This document shows positions 16,692 to 25,458 of a DNA stretch of 64,000 nt, piece after piece. A model generated the notes under the pieces. That model had not been told where the DNA came from and did no database searches. It saw nothing but the letters and a program-made list of their open reading frames with translations. Both the position numbers and the translations under genes were made by a program. This DNA comes from Bacillota bacterium (GTDB lineage Bacteria > Bacillota > Clostridia > Christensenellales > Borkfalkiaceae): NCBI GenBank assembly GCA_019423125.1, contig JAHZBZ010000004.1, positions 73,858 to 137,857 of the forward strand, given 5' to 3'. Numbering within the stretch: the stretch's first letter is position 1; every line of letters starts with the position of its first letter.

Positions 16692-19600
16692 ATGGACAAG
16701 AAAGAGAAGAAACTGTATTCCAAAGTGGACACGGCGATGGATTTCGTCGGGCGCGAAAAGGAAGTCATCGATTTCTGGAAAAAGGAAAACGTCTTCCGCG
16801 ACAGCGTCACCGAGCGCGAGGGCGGCGAGGAGTTCTCCTTTTACGACGGGCCCCCGACGGCGAACGGCAAGCCGCACATCGGGCATATCCTCACCCGCGT
16901 CATGAAGGACATCATCCCGCGCTATCAGACCATGAAAGGCAAGCACGTCTTGCGCAAGGCGGGCTGGGATACGCACGGCCTTCCCGTCGAGCTCGAGGTG
17001 GAAAAACTGCTCGGCATGGACGGAAAGCAGGACATCGAAAAGTACGGCATCGAGCCGTTCATCAAAAAGTGCAAAGAGAGCGTCTGGAAATACAAGGGCG
17101 AGTGGGAGAAGATGTCCGAGCGCGTCGGGTATTGGGCGGACATGGACAACCCTTACGTCACCTATGACGACAACTACATCGAATCGGTGTGGTGGGCGAT
17201 CAAGGAGATCTGGAAGAAGGGCCTCCTGTACAAGGGGCATAAGATCGTTCCCTATTGCCCGCGCTGCGGCACCGCGCTCTCCTCGCACGAGGTCGCGCAG
17301 GGGTATAAGGACGTCAAGGAAAGCTCCGTCTTTGTGCGCTTCCGCCGCAAGGGCGCGGAAAACAGCTTTTTCCTCGCATGGACGACGACGCCCTGGACCC
17401 TTCCTTCCAACGTCGCGCTGTGCATGAACGCGGACGAGGACTACGTCGAGATCGAGGCGGAGGACGGCGCGCGCTACGTTCTGGCGCAGGCGCTCGCGCC
17501 CTCGCTGTTTGAAAATTACAAGACGATCTCCGTGAAGAAGGGCGCAGAATACGAGGGCGAGGAATACGAGCCGCTCTTCGACTACGCGGAGGGCAAATAC
17601 CGCGAAAAGGCGCACTACGTCGTCTGCGACGGCTACGTCACGCTCACCGACGGCACGGGCATCGTCCACATCGCGCCCGCGTTCGGCGAGGACGACTACC
17701 GCGTCGGCAGAAAATACGGCCTTCCCGTCGTCAACATGGTGGACGAGCGCGGCTGTTTTGTGCCCGCCGTCACCGATTTTGCGGGCATGTTCGTCAAGAA
17801 GGCGGACAAGGGCATCATCGCGCTGCTCAAAGAGCGCGGGCTGCTGTTCAGGGAGATGCTCTACGAGCACAGCTACCCGCACTGCTGGCGCTGCGATACG
17901 CCGCTCATCTACTATGCGCGCGAGAGCTGGTTCATCAAGGTGACCGCGGTCAAAGACCGCCTTCTCGCCGCGAACGCGTCCGTCAACTGGATGCCCGAGA
18001 CCATCAAAAACGGCCGCATGGGCAACTTCCTCGAAAACGTCATCGACTGGGGGCTGTCGCGCGACCGTTACTGGGGCACGCCGCTTCCCGTCTGGGTCTG
18101 CCCCGACTGCGGCAAGATCCACGTCGTCGGGAGCAAGGCGGAGCTCAAAGAGCTGTGCGGACTGAAAGGGGACATCGAACTGCATCGCCCGTACATCGAC
18201 AACTGCACCTTCAAGTGCGAGTGCGGCGGCACGATGAAGCGCACGCCCGAGGTCATCGACTGCTGGTTCGATTCGGGTTCCATGCCCTTCGCACAGTATC
18301 ACTATCCGTTCGAGAACAAGGATCTCTTCGACGAGACCTTCCCCGCCGACTTCATCTCCGAGGCGGTCGATCAGACGCGCGGCTGGTTCTACACCCTTCT
18401 CGTCATCTCGACCATCCTCTTTGACAAGGCGCCCTTCAAAAACTGCATCGTGCTCGGCCACGTCAACGACAAAAACGGCGTCAAGATGTCCAAGCACAAG
18501 GGCAACGTCGTCGACCCGTGGAGCGTCCTGGACAAGCAGGGCGCGGACGCCGTGCGCTGGTATTTCTACACCTCGAGCGCGCCGTGGATCCCGTCCCGCT
18601 TCTATCCCGAGGCGGTGTCCGAGGCACAGCGCCGCTACATGGGCCCGCTGTGGAACAGCTACGCGTTCTTGGTCCTGTATGCCGATATCGACAAGTACGA
18701 TCCGAGCAAGTACGACCTCAAAAAGTGCAAGCTCACGCTGATGGACAAGTGGATCCTGTCCAAGCTCAATACGCTGATCCGCACGGTGGACGAGGGGCTC
18801 GCGGAATATGACATCACCGACAGCGCCCGCGCGCTGCAGGACTTTGTGGACGTGCTCTCCAACTGGTACGTCCGCCGCGGCAGAGACCGCTATTGGGGCA
18901 AGGAGATGACGGAGGACAAGGCGGCGGCTTACACGACGCTGTACACCGTCCTGGTCACGCTCGCAAAGCTGACCGCGCCTTATACGCCCTTCCTCGCGGA
19001 GCAGATGTACCGCAACCTCGTGCCCAACTTCTACAAGGATGCGCCCGTCTCCGTGCACATGTGCTCCTTCCCCGTCTGCGACGAGAGCGCGATCGATCCC
19101 GACCTCGAAAAGGGCATGGATTCGGTGCTCGACATCGTCGTGCTCGGCAGGGCGGCGCGCAACGTAGGCGCACTCAAAAACAGACAGCCTCTCTCGGAGA
19201 TGATCGTCGCGACCGAACGCGACCTCGACCTCAACGAAGAACTGCGCACCATCGCGCTGGACGAGCTCAACATCAAGTCGATGAAGCTCTCCTCCGACGC
19301 GTCCGCGCTGGTCACCTATAAACTCAAACCGCAGATGAAGACGCTCGGCCCCAAATACGGCAAACTGCTCGGCGCCATCCGTTCCTATCTGGAGACGTGC
19401 GACGGCGCGGCGGTGGTCGCCGCGGTCAAGGACGGCGGCACCTTCACGGCGGAGATCGGCGGCGCACAGGTCGAATTGACGCAGGACGATCTTCTCATCT
19501 CCACGGAGAGCGCGAGCGGCTTTGTCTCGGCGAGCGACAAGGGCATCACCGTCGCGCTCAACACGGCGCTGACCCCCGCGCTCATCGACGAGGGCATCGA

Positions 19601-19838
19601 GCGCGAGCTCGTGTCCAAGATCCAGACCATGCGCAAAGAGGCGGGCTTCGAGGTCACCGACCGCATCCGCGTCTATTACACCGCTCCCGCCGAGACGGCG
19701 CGCGTGCTCGAGAGCCGCAAACAGTCCATCTCGCAGGTCGTGCTCGCCGACAGCGTGACCGCGGGGACGGCGGAAGGCTACACCAAGGAATGGGAGTTCG
19801 GCAAGGAAAAGGCGACGCTGACCGTCGTCCGTTCCTGA
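16692..19838 (+). CDS. ileS: Isoleucyl-tRNA synthetase
   Basis: Charges tRNA-Ile. The 1,048-residue protein has the class I signatures PHIGH (in NGKPHIGHILTR) and KMSKH (in GVKMSKHKGN), an editing domain with the WTTTPWTLPSN threonine-rich strand and the GTGIVHIAPAFGEDD segment, and an anticodon-binding C-domain. Length and the opening DGPPTANGKPH resemble the longer IleS2-like group. The start at 16692 (MDKKEKK) follows GGAGAG directly after the attenuator; in-frame extension upstream reads through the leader RNA and is rejected. Expression is probably controlled by isoleucine charging. Confidence 0.96.
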   Translation: MDKKEKKLYSKVDTAMDFVGREKEVIDFWKKENVFRDSVTEREGGEEFSFYDGPPTANGKPHIGHILTRVMKDIIPRYQTMKGKHVLRKAGWDTHGLPVELEVEKLLGMDGKQDIEKYGIEPFIKKCKESVWKYKGEWEKMSERVGYWADMDNPYVTYDDNYIESVWWAIKEIWKKGLLYKGHKIVPYCPRCGTALSSHEVAQGYKDVKESSVFVRFRRKGAENSFFLAWTTTPWTLPSNVALCMNADEDYVEIEAEDGARYVLAQALAPSLFENYKTISVKKGAEYEGEEYEPLFDYAEGKYREKAHYVVCDGYVTLTDGTGIVHIAPAFGEDDYRVGRKYGLPVVNMVDERGCFVPAVTDFAGMFVKKADKGIIALLKERGLLFREMLYEHSYPHCWRCDTPLIYYARESWFIKVTAVKDRLLAANASVNWMPETIKNGRMGNFLENVIDWGLSRDRYWGTPLPVWVCPDCGKIHVVGSKAELKELCGLKGDIELHRPYIDNCTFKCECGGTMKRTPEVIDCWFDSGSMPFAQYHYPFENKDLFDETFPADFISEAVDQTRGWFYTLLVISTILFDKAPFKNCIVLGHVNDKNGVKMSKHKGNVVDPWSVLDKQGADAVRWYFYTSSAPWIPSRFYPEAVSEAQRRYMGPLWNSYAFLVLYADIDKYDPSKYDLKKCKLTLMDKWILSKLNTLIRTVDEGLAEYDITDSARALQDFVDVLSNWYVRRGRDRYWGKEMTEDKAAAYTTLYTVLVTLAKLTAPYTPFLAEQMYRNLVPNFYKDAPVSVHMCSFPVCDESAIDPDLEKGMDSVLDIVVLGRAARNVGALKNRQPLSEMIVATERDLDLNEELRTIALDELNIKSMKLSSDASALVTYKLKPQMKTLGPKYGKLLGAIRSYLETCDGAAVVAAVKDGGTFTAEIGGAQVELTQDDLLISTESASGFVSASDKGITVALNTALTPALIDEGIERELVSKIQTMRKEAGFEVTDRIRVYYTAPAETARVLESRKQSISQVVLADSVTAGTAEGYTKEWEFGKEKATLTVVRS

Positions 19839-19850
19839 CAAGGTCGTGCC

Positions 19851-20708
19851 ATGAAGATCGCAACCGATTGGCAGGATTACAAGATCCTCGCGACGGGTGA
19901 CGGCTACAAGCTGGAGCGCTGGAAGGACGTCGTCCTTCTGCGCCCCGACCCGCAGGTCATCTGGAAGCCGCAGCGCGACCTGTTCGCGCACCCCGCGCTC
20001 AATGCGGTGTACCGCCGCAGTGAAAAGGGGGGCGGCGGCTGGGAATACCGCAAGCCGATGCCCGCCGAGTGGACGGTGAATTACCGCGACCTGACGTTCA
20101 AGGTCAAGCCGATGGGCTTCAAGCACACGGGGCTCTTTCCCGAGCAGGCGGTCAATTGGGACAGGATGCGCGCGCTGATCGAGGGCGCGCACCGCAAGAT
20201 CCGCGTGCTAAACCTCTTCGCCTATACGGGCGGCGCGACGGTCGCCTGCGCAAAATCGGGCGCCGAGGTCGTGCACGTCGACGCGGCAAAGGGTATGGTC
20301 GAGCGCGCGGGCGAAAACGCGCGGCTTTCGGGCATACACAGCGGCATCCGCTACATCGTCGACGACTGCGAGAAGTTTGTGCGTCGGGAGATCCGCCGCG
20401 GCAACCGCTACGACGCGGTGATCATGGACCCGCCGTCCTACGGCAGGGGCCCGGGCGGCGAGATGTGGAAGATCGAATCCGATCTCGACGGCTTTGTCGC
20501 GCTGTGTGCGCAGGTCTTGTCCGACGATCCGCTCTTTTTCCTGATCAACAGCTATACGACGGGTCTGCAGCCGATGGTGCTGCACAACCTTCTCAAACTC
20601 AACCTGAAAAAATACACAGGACAAATCGACGCATACGAAGTGGGCATTGCGACCGAAGAGGGCATCCCGCTTCCCTGCGGTGCGGGAGGGATTTTCATAA
20701 ATGGATGA
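19851..20708 (+). CDS. Class I SAM-dependent methyltransferase, RlmI-like
   Basis: The 285-residue protein has a Rossmann methyltransferase core: LNLFAYTGGATVACAKSGA binds S-adenosylmethionine, VHVDAAKGMVERAGENA holds the acidic strand end, and MDPPSYGRGPGGE is the catalytic motif IV of the RlmI/RlmK rRNA methyltransferase group. The N-terminal PUA domain of RlmI is not evident. It lies 12 bases after ileS and overlaps the next pseudouridine synthase by eight bases, so all three are probably cotranscribed. Target base (23S rRNA C or G) is not determinable. Confidence 0.8.
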   Translation: MKIATDWQDYKILATGDGYKLERWKDVVLLRPDPQVIWKPQRDLFAHPALNAVYRRSEKGGGGWEYRKPMPAEWTVNYRDLTFKVKPMGFKHTGLFPEQAVNWDRMRALIEGAHRKIRVLNLFAYTGGATVACAKSGAEVVHVDAAKGMVERAGENARLSGIHSGIRYIVDDCEKFVRREIRRGNRYDAVIMDPPSYGRGPGGEMWKIESDLDGFVALCAQVLSDDPLFFLINSYTTGLQPMVLHNLLKLNLKKYTGQIDAYEVGIATEEGIPLPCGAGGIFING

Positions 20709-21396
20709 ACTGACGATACTGTACGAGGACAACCACATCATCGTTGTGCTCAAACCGCAGAACGTGCCCACCTGCGGCGACGAGAGCGGGGACGACAGCC
20801 TGCTCGAGGCGGTGCGCCGCTATATCAAGGAAAAGTACGAAAAGCCCGGCAACGTATACGTCGGGCTCGTGCATCGTCTCGACAGACCGACGGGCGGCGT
20901 TATGGTGTTTGCCAAGACGAGCAAGGCGGCTTCCCGTCTCGCCGAGCAGATGCGCAGCGGCGACTTCGAGAAGAAATACCTTGCGGTGCTCGCGGCGGTG
21001 CCCAAAGAGGAGAGCGGAAAACTCGTCAACTACCTCAAAAAGAATCCCGTCAACAATATGGTCTATCTCTGTCCGCAGACGACGGACGGCGCCAAGATGG
21101 CGTCGCTCGAATACCGCGTGCTCGAAGAGAAGGGCGGCTGTGCGCTGACGGAGGTCAAACTTCACACGGGCAGGACGCACCAGATCCGCGTTCAGATGGC
21201 GGGCATCGGCTGTCCCGTCTACGGCGACATGCGCTACGGCGGCGAAAACGCGAAGAAGGGCTTCCTTGCGCTCTGGGCGTATTCGCTCTGCTTCACGCAT
21301 CCCGTGAGCAAGGAGCGCATGCGTTTTCTCGCGGAACCTCCCGCCGACGGCAACCCCTGGAAGCATTTTGACGTGGCAAAAGCGACCCAACTGTGA
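20701..21396 (+). CDS. RluA family pseudouridine synthase
   Basis: Converts specific uridines of rRNA or tRNA to pseudouridine. The 231-residue product lacks an S4 domain and consists of the catalytic domain only: ILYEDNHIIVVLKP, GLVHRLDRPTGGVMVFAKT with the catalytic Asp in HRLDRPTGG, and GRTHQIRVQMAGIGCPVYGD. The start overlaps the end of the methyltransferase gene. Which position it modifies cannot be told from the sequence. Confidence 0.92.
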   Translation: MDELTILYEDNHIIVVLKPQNVPTCGDESGDDSLLEAVRRYIKEKYEKPGNVYVGLVHRLDRPTGGVMVFAKTSKAASRLAEQMRSGDFEKKYLAVLAAVPKEESGKLVNYLKKNPVNNMVYLCPQTTDGAKMASLEYRVLEEKGGCALTEVKLHTGRTHQIRVQMAGIGCPVYGDMRYGGENAKKGFLALWAYSLCFTHPVSKERMRFLAEPPADGNPWKHFDVAKATQL

Positions 21397-21465
21397 CAGG
21401 AATGTAAAATTCCGTCAAAATACGGGGAAACATGCTAAATTTTTATAGAAAACAAATCAATGCGT

Positions 21466-21494
21466 TTGACAAAACGCCCTTTATAGTTTAAAAT
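21466..21494 (+). promoter_or_regulatory. Promoter of the surface-protein gene
   Basis: TTGACA at 21466-21471, 17-base spacer, TAAAAT at 21489-21494. Downstream the leader carries a hairpin (GGGGAAA to TTTCTCC with a CGCC-TTCG-GGCG tip, about 21518-21549) before the start at 21578. Confidence 0.85.
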
Positions 21495-21577
21495 AATTAG
21501 GTACAAGCTTTTATAGGGGAAAGGCACGCCTTCGGGCGGTTTTTCTCCGCACAATTTCCTAATCGGGAGTTATCGGA

Positions 21578-23734
21578 ATGAAGAGGCAAAAGATCCAGAT
21601 ATTATCCTTACTCGTCGCGTTCGTGCTCTGCATGACGGGCATGTGCATGAACTTTCTCGCCGTTGCGGCGGAGAGTTCTGTCTCGACCGAGAATATCTTT
21701 TACACGAGCGGCGGCGCGAGCATGGACAATCCCACCGAGGGCGATGCCCGTTACCTGACCTACACGATGGGCGACAGCAGCGGCGGCGACTCGGTCACCT
21801 TCCGCAAGAACCTTGCACTCAAATGGTATTCCTTTGACGGAGAAGCGTCTGTCGACGGCGCACACTCGGCGCAGTATCTGAACGTCGAGCTCGCTCTGGG
21901 CGAAAACTTCGACAGCTTCACCGTCGCGCTCGAAACGACGCAGTTCAGCATGAGCAAAGAGGGCAAGACGACCAACGAACTCGTCTTTACCGTCTCGGAC
22001 GACGCTTATTCCGCGTCCGTCAACGGCGGCGAGGCGAAGGCGGTCTCCGTCACGGACGGCATCGTCAACATCTCTCTCTCCGAGGGTACGGGGGCAGGCT
22101 ACGGCGAATTTGTCGTCTCTGTCAACGACACCGAAGTCGGCACCTTTAAGAATATCGGCAAATATTACGCAAAATACGCGTCCGCATCCGCTACGACGCC
22201 GCTGACGCCGCTCACCTTCAAGGCGAAGGTCGCGGAAGAGCAGGAGACTTCTTTCTCCGTCCGCTCGCTCAACGGCCAGTCCTTCCTGCTGGACAGTGAC
22301 GACAAGATCACGGACAACACCGCTCCCGTTCTTGTCATCGACAGCGAGATCAAGCAGATCGTGATGGGCCAGGAGGTCAGCTTCTCCGCAGTCGCGATGG
22401 ATGTCTGCTCCGCAACGGCGACGACCGAAGTTTCCTATTATATTCCCTCTTCGGAAGGGGATGCTCCCGCATTCGACGGGGACACGCTCAACGGCTATAC
22501 GGTGCTGGACAGCGACAAGCGTTTCTTTGAAAACGACTTTGAATCGGCCGCTGACGCGAGCGTGAGCATTGCATACAAGCTCACGGACGGCAACAGCAAT
22601 TCCGCATATACCTTTGTGGAGTGGTACGTCGAGGACAGCAGGCTCATGGACGGAAAGATCGCCGTCGTGGAGCCCGAGAGCGAGGCGCTCGATTCCGAGC
22701 CCGTTCTCTCCTTCACCAACTACACCGAGAACGGTGACGGCACCTATACCGAGCCCGTTGAGAATGCGGACGTGATCGAGGCGTACCGGACGGCGGTCAC
22801 TGCGGCTTCCAAGAAAGCGGACGGCAGCAGCATCCAGGTCGGTTCGGGCGCTTACTATTACATCCCTTCGCTCAAGCAGTATTTCTCCGATCCCAACTGC
22901 GGGTATTCGGACATGAAATTCACTGTCTATTACAGACACGTCGGCGTCAACTCTTCTTCGACGCAGTCTTCGACGGCAGACTACGATGCGCTCCGCATCC
23001 AGGTCGAGAATTCCGGGCAGTATCAGTTCCGCGTCGTCGCGACCAACCTTGCGGGCAAGACCACGACGGGCGTGTTTGAAGAGAACGGCGAGTACGTCGG
23101 CAAGACCATCACCAGCTCCAATGTCTGGGATGCGCTCAACCTCGTCACCTTTGAGTTCAGCGTGACCTATACGGGTCCTTCCATCGAGGAACCGAAAGGG
23201 GACGACACGGGATACCGCGACATCGTCTACAACGTCGACGACTTCGAGATCGTCGCGACCAAGGATTATCAGACCCGTTACACGCTGTACTTCCTCGAAC
23301 TCAAAGACGGCGTCTCCACGCCTACGCTCGCGGAAGTGAACGCGGCAGAGAAGGCGGGCGAGATCTCCAAGTACGGCGAATGGGTCGTCATCGAGATCGA
23401 AGACAGCGAGAACGCAGACGAGGACGACAACGCATACGAGTGGAATCCCGACAATTCGCTCAGCTTCATCCCGCAGAGGATCGGCTACTACAAGGTCCAG
23501 CTCGAGGTCAAATCTTCCAACCTCCCGCTCACCAGCGCGCACAAGATCATCAACGTCACTTCGGAGGCTGAGGTCATCCCCGGCGAGACCTACTGGCTGC
23601 AGGAAAACTATGTTTCCCTCATCTTCTTCGGAATCGGCGTTCTGTGCCTGGTCGGCATCGTCGTCGTGCTCCTCATCAAGCCGAAGGACAACGGCCGCAA
23701 GGCTACGCTTAAGGCAAAGAGAGAGGCCCGCTGA
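21578..23734 (+). CDS. Large secreted, membrane-anchored surface protein of unknown function
   Basis: The 718-residue protein has a signal peptide (KRQKIQILSLLVAFVLCM, cleavage near VAAES), a long beta-rich extracellular region with Ig-like features, and a single C-terminal transmembrane helix (about 678-702) followed by a short basic tail. Segments such as DNTAPVLVIDSEIKQIVMGQ resemble bacterial Ig-like domains. The middle repeats the theme of TDGNSNSAYTFVEWYV and QYQFRVVATNLAGKT. No enzyme motif or LPXTG sorting signal was seen. It is transcribed alone, from a strong promoter to two terminators. Architecture suggests a structural or adhesive cell-surface protein. Confidence 0.85.
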   Translation: MKRQKIQILSLLVAFVLCMTGMCMNFLAVAAESSVSTENIFYTSGGASMDNPTEGDARYLTYTMGDSSGGDSVTFRKNLALKWYSFDGEASVDGAHSAQYLNVELALGENFDSFTVALETTQFSMSKEGKTTNELVFTVSDDAYSASVNGGEAKAVSVTDGIVNISLSEGTGAGYGEFVVSVNDTEVGTFKNIGKYYAKYASASATTPLTPLTFKAKVAEEQETSFSVRSLNGQSFLLDSDDKITDNTAPVLVIDSEIKQIVMGQEVSFSAVAMDVCSATATTEVSYYIPSSEGDAPAFDGDTLNGYTVLDSDKRFFENDFESAADASVSIAYKLTDGNSNSAYTFVEWYVEDSRLMDGKIAVVEPESEALDSEPVLSFTNYTENGDGTYTEPVENADVIEAYRTAVTAASKKADGSSIQVGSGAYYYIPSLKQYFSDPNCGYSDMKFTVYYRHVGVNSSSTQSSTADYDALRIQVENSGQYQFRVVATNLAGKTTTGVFEENGEYVGKTITSSNVWDALNLVTFEFSVTYTGPSIEEPKGDDTGYRDIVYNVDDFEIVATKDYQTRYTLYFLELKDGVSTPTLAEVNAAEKAGEISKYGEWVVIEIEDSENADEDDNAYEWNPDNSLSFIPQRIGYYKVQLEVKSSNLPLTSAHKIINVTSEAEVIPGETYWLQENYVSLIFFGIGVLCLVGIVVVLLIKPKDNGRKATLKAKREAR

Positions 23735-23754
23735 ATCAATTGAACGATTTCAAT

Positions 23755-23785
23755 GCGCTCCGCAAAATGCGGAGCGCTTGTTTTT
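23755..23785 (+). terminator. Intrinsic terminator of the surface-protein gene
   Basis: GCGCTCCGC (23755-23763), loop AAAAT, GCGGAGCGC (23769-23777), then TTGTTTTT. Classic rho-independent form, 21 bases after the stop. Confidence 0.9.
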
Positions 23786-23797
23786 ATGTTGAGCCGA

Positions 23798-23839
23798 ACG
23801 CCCTTCCGCGCAATAATTTTGCGCGGAAGGGCGTTTTCT
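23798..23839. terminator. Second terminator hairpin
   Basis: Perfect 16-base arms (23798-23813 and 23819-23834) with a 5-base loop, followed by TTCTT. It backs up the preceding terminator. Confidence 0.8.
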
Positions 23840-24033
23840 TGCTATATGAGAGCGGATCTTTTTTATTCTGCTTTTTCACTTTGCTGCGGACACACGGCAA
23901 ATTTTAAGCCGTTTTTACGGAAAAGCCGTTTCATAGGATCCATGCCGCAGTGTACAGGGTGCAGAGAGAAGTTCGGAAGGAGCGCAAAAAATCGGCGCGT
24001 CTTGCCTGCTCATTGGCAAAGAAAAGACGAAGA
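23840..24033. other. Intergenic stretch without recognisable gene
   Basis: Between the terminators at 23.8 kb and the minus-strand terminator at 24.03 kb there is no open frame with a ribosome-binding site or family match. Longer frames crossing it on either strand are shadows. No tRNA or repeat was seen. Confidence 0.6.
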
Positions 24034-24060
24034 AGGGCGGGCGCTTTGTGCGCCCGCCCT
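24034..24060 (-). terminator. Terminator of the lipoprotein gene
   Basis: Perfect 11-base GC arms with a 5-base loop. Read on the minus strand the hairpin is followed by TTCTTCGTCTTTTC. It lies 35 bases past the lipoprotein stop. Confidence 0.8.
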
Positions 24061-24095
24061 CTTCGCAATGAGTAGGGGAAGATGTGTATTGCATG

Positions 24096-25229
24096 TCAGT
24101 CGCGGTCCTTCTCCCAGGATTGGCCCGCATATTCATAGACATAGGAAGTGCTCCCGTCTTCGTTGGTGCGAATGGTCACATAGTATTTCTGCGTCGACTC
24201 ACGGCTTCCGACCTTGATCTCCATTGCGTTGTTCTTTTCGTGGTCCTGTTCGAAGTAGAACACCTGGCTGAAATCCGATTCGCCGTTTTCGCCCTTTTTC
24301 CAAAGGGTCATCTCGATCTCTGTCTCGTCGCCCGCTTCCGTCTCGAACTCGAATTCGCATCTCTCGATCACGCCGCTTGCGTTTCGGATGGAGTATTCAT
24401 ATTTGTTTTCCTGTTCGCCGCGCTCTGTCTCAACCGTCTGTTCGACGTACATATATTCGTTTTCGCCCAGTTCGACAACAAACTCCGTCTCCAATTCCGA
24501 TTCGTCGCCTTCTGTCTCCGTCTTTTCCTCGCCGCGGATGGGGTACTCCGTTCCGTCCACGATCATGATGCCCTCAATGTTGTATTCCGTCTTGATCTCT
24601 GTATCATCGTCCCGATCGTCATCCCATCTGTCATCCCAATCATCATCCCAATCGTCGTCATCCCAATCGTCACGGTCTCTGTCGCGGTCTCTTTCCCGCA
24701 GGTCGAGCGTCTGAACGGCAGGTTGTTCGGGCGTTGTCTCAGGCGTCGTCTCGGGCGTCGTCTCAGGCGTCGTTTCGGGTGTCGTCTCAGGGTTGGAAGG
24801 CTGTTGCGGGCGTCCGTTTTCCGCTCTGTTGTAGTAGAGGACGTTCTGCAGACGATTGCCCAGCATGTCGGTGTATGAGATCGTGACTTTGACTGTATAT
24901 TCGGGTCTGTCCGAAGTCTGTGTCTTATAGCTGAATCCGCCGTCTTCAAGCACGCTCTCCACGAGCATCATGTAGTTGTTGAGTTCGTTGATGGTCGTCT
25001 CGTCCGTGACCGTTTCGCGGACAGCAAAACCTCTTGAGGAGAGGTTCTGCGCGGCGCTGCCTCCCTGCATTGCAGAGACGAGAAGCCCCGCGGTTCCTGC
25101 GCTGAAGCTGTATGCCTCGGCGACATTCTCCGCCGACTGTCTGTCGGGATCAGTGCTGCACGCCGCCGCTCCGCAGACGAGAGCGACTCCCGCTACCGTT
25201 GCAAGTGCCATAGAAAGTATTTTTTTCAT
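24096..25229 (-). CDS. Lipoprotein sharing the ectodomain of the neighbouring anti-sigma factor
   Basis: The 377-residue protein starts with a lipoprotein signal (MKKILSMALATVAG, Cys24 in GAAACS). A globular part follows (residues 40-135), then five ETTP repeats (about 147-170), a run rich in Asp, Arg and Trp (about 178-210), and a second globular part. Both globular parts are recognisably related to the anti-sigma factor encoded next door: IEGIMIVDGTEYPIRG here, IRGILLVDGVEYPVEG there. It has its own terminator and leader, separate from the sigma operon, but on the same strand 230 bases downstream. Inferred role: extracellular partner, sensor or effector of the same stress system. No known family recognised. 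Confidence 0.8.
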   Translation of the reverse strand: MKKILSMALATVAGVALVCGAAACSTDPDRQSAENVAEAYSFSAGTAGLLVSAMQGGSAAQNLSSRGFAVRETVTDETTINELNNYMMLVESVLEDGGFSYKTQTSDRPEYTVKVTISYTDMLGNRLQNVLYYNRAENGRPQQPSNPETTPETTPETTPETTPETTPEQPAVQTLDLRERDRDRDRDDWDDDDWDDDWDDRWDDDRDDDTEIKTEYNIEGIMIVDGTEYPIRGEEKTETEGDESELETEFVVELGENEYMYVEQTVETERGEQENKYEYSIRNASGVIERCEFEFETEAGDETEIEMTLWKKGENGESDFSQVFYFEQDHEKNNAMEIKVGSRESTQKYYVTIRTNEDGSTSYVYEYAGQSWEKDRD

Positions 25230-25306
25230 GTTTCCGATCTCCTTTTATTTTTGTTTTGGGGTCGTGATGCAAGATTTCAAAACGTTTTGTTTTCTCTTTA
25301 CACATA

Positions 25307-25335
25307 TACAACAACGCCGACGGCGGAATTGTTGG
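25307..25335 (-). promoter_or_regulatory. Candidate ECF-type promoter of the lipoprotein gene
   Basis: On the minus strand CCAACA (25335-25330), 17 bases, then GTTGTA (25312-25307). The same hexamers with the same spacing (CCAACA-17-GTTATA) precede the sigma gene. The site is also part of an inverted repeat, CAACAA to TTGTTG, at 25309-25334. It lies about 80 bases before the start codon. Confidence 0.45.
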
Positions 25336-25426
25336 AGAAATCTAAAAAAATACAAAAAATTTTTTATAAACAAAAAACAGGGAGCGGTTGCTCTTCCTGC
25401 CTCCTGCGAAAAATCGAATAAAGAAA

Positions 25427-25450
25427 GAGGACGGCTCTTTTGCCGTCCTC
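25427..25450 (-). terminator. Terminator after the anti-sigma gene
   Basis: GAGGACGGC and GCCGTCCTC (25427-25435, 25442-25450) around a 6-base loop, followed on the minus strand by TTTCTTTATT. It separates the sigma/anti-sigma operon from the lipoprotein gene. Confidence 0.85.
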
Positions 25451-25458
25451 CTGTCTGT

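Noticed and set aside
16539..20192. 1,217-codon minus-strand frame opposite ileS
   Set aside because: Antisense of ileS, with no ribosome-binding site and no family resemblance.
21608..23542. 644-codon minus-strand frame opposite the surface protein
   Set aside because: Composition typical of an antisense frame; no start signals.
23753..24217. 154-codon plus-strand frame after the surface protein
   Set aside because: It passes through three terminator hairpins and has no ribosome-binding site.
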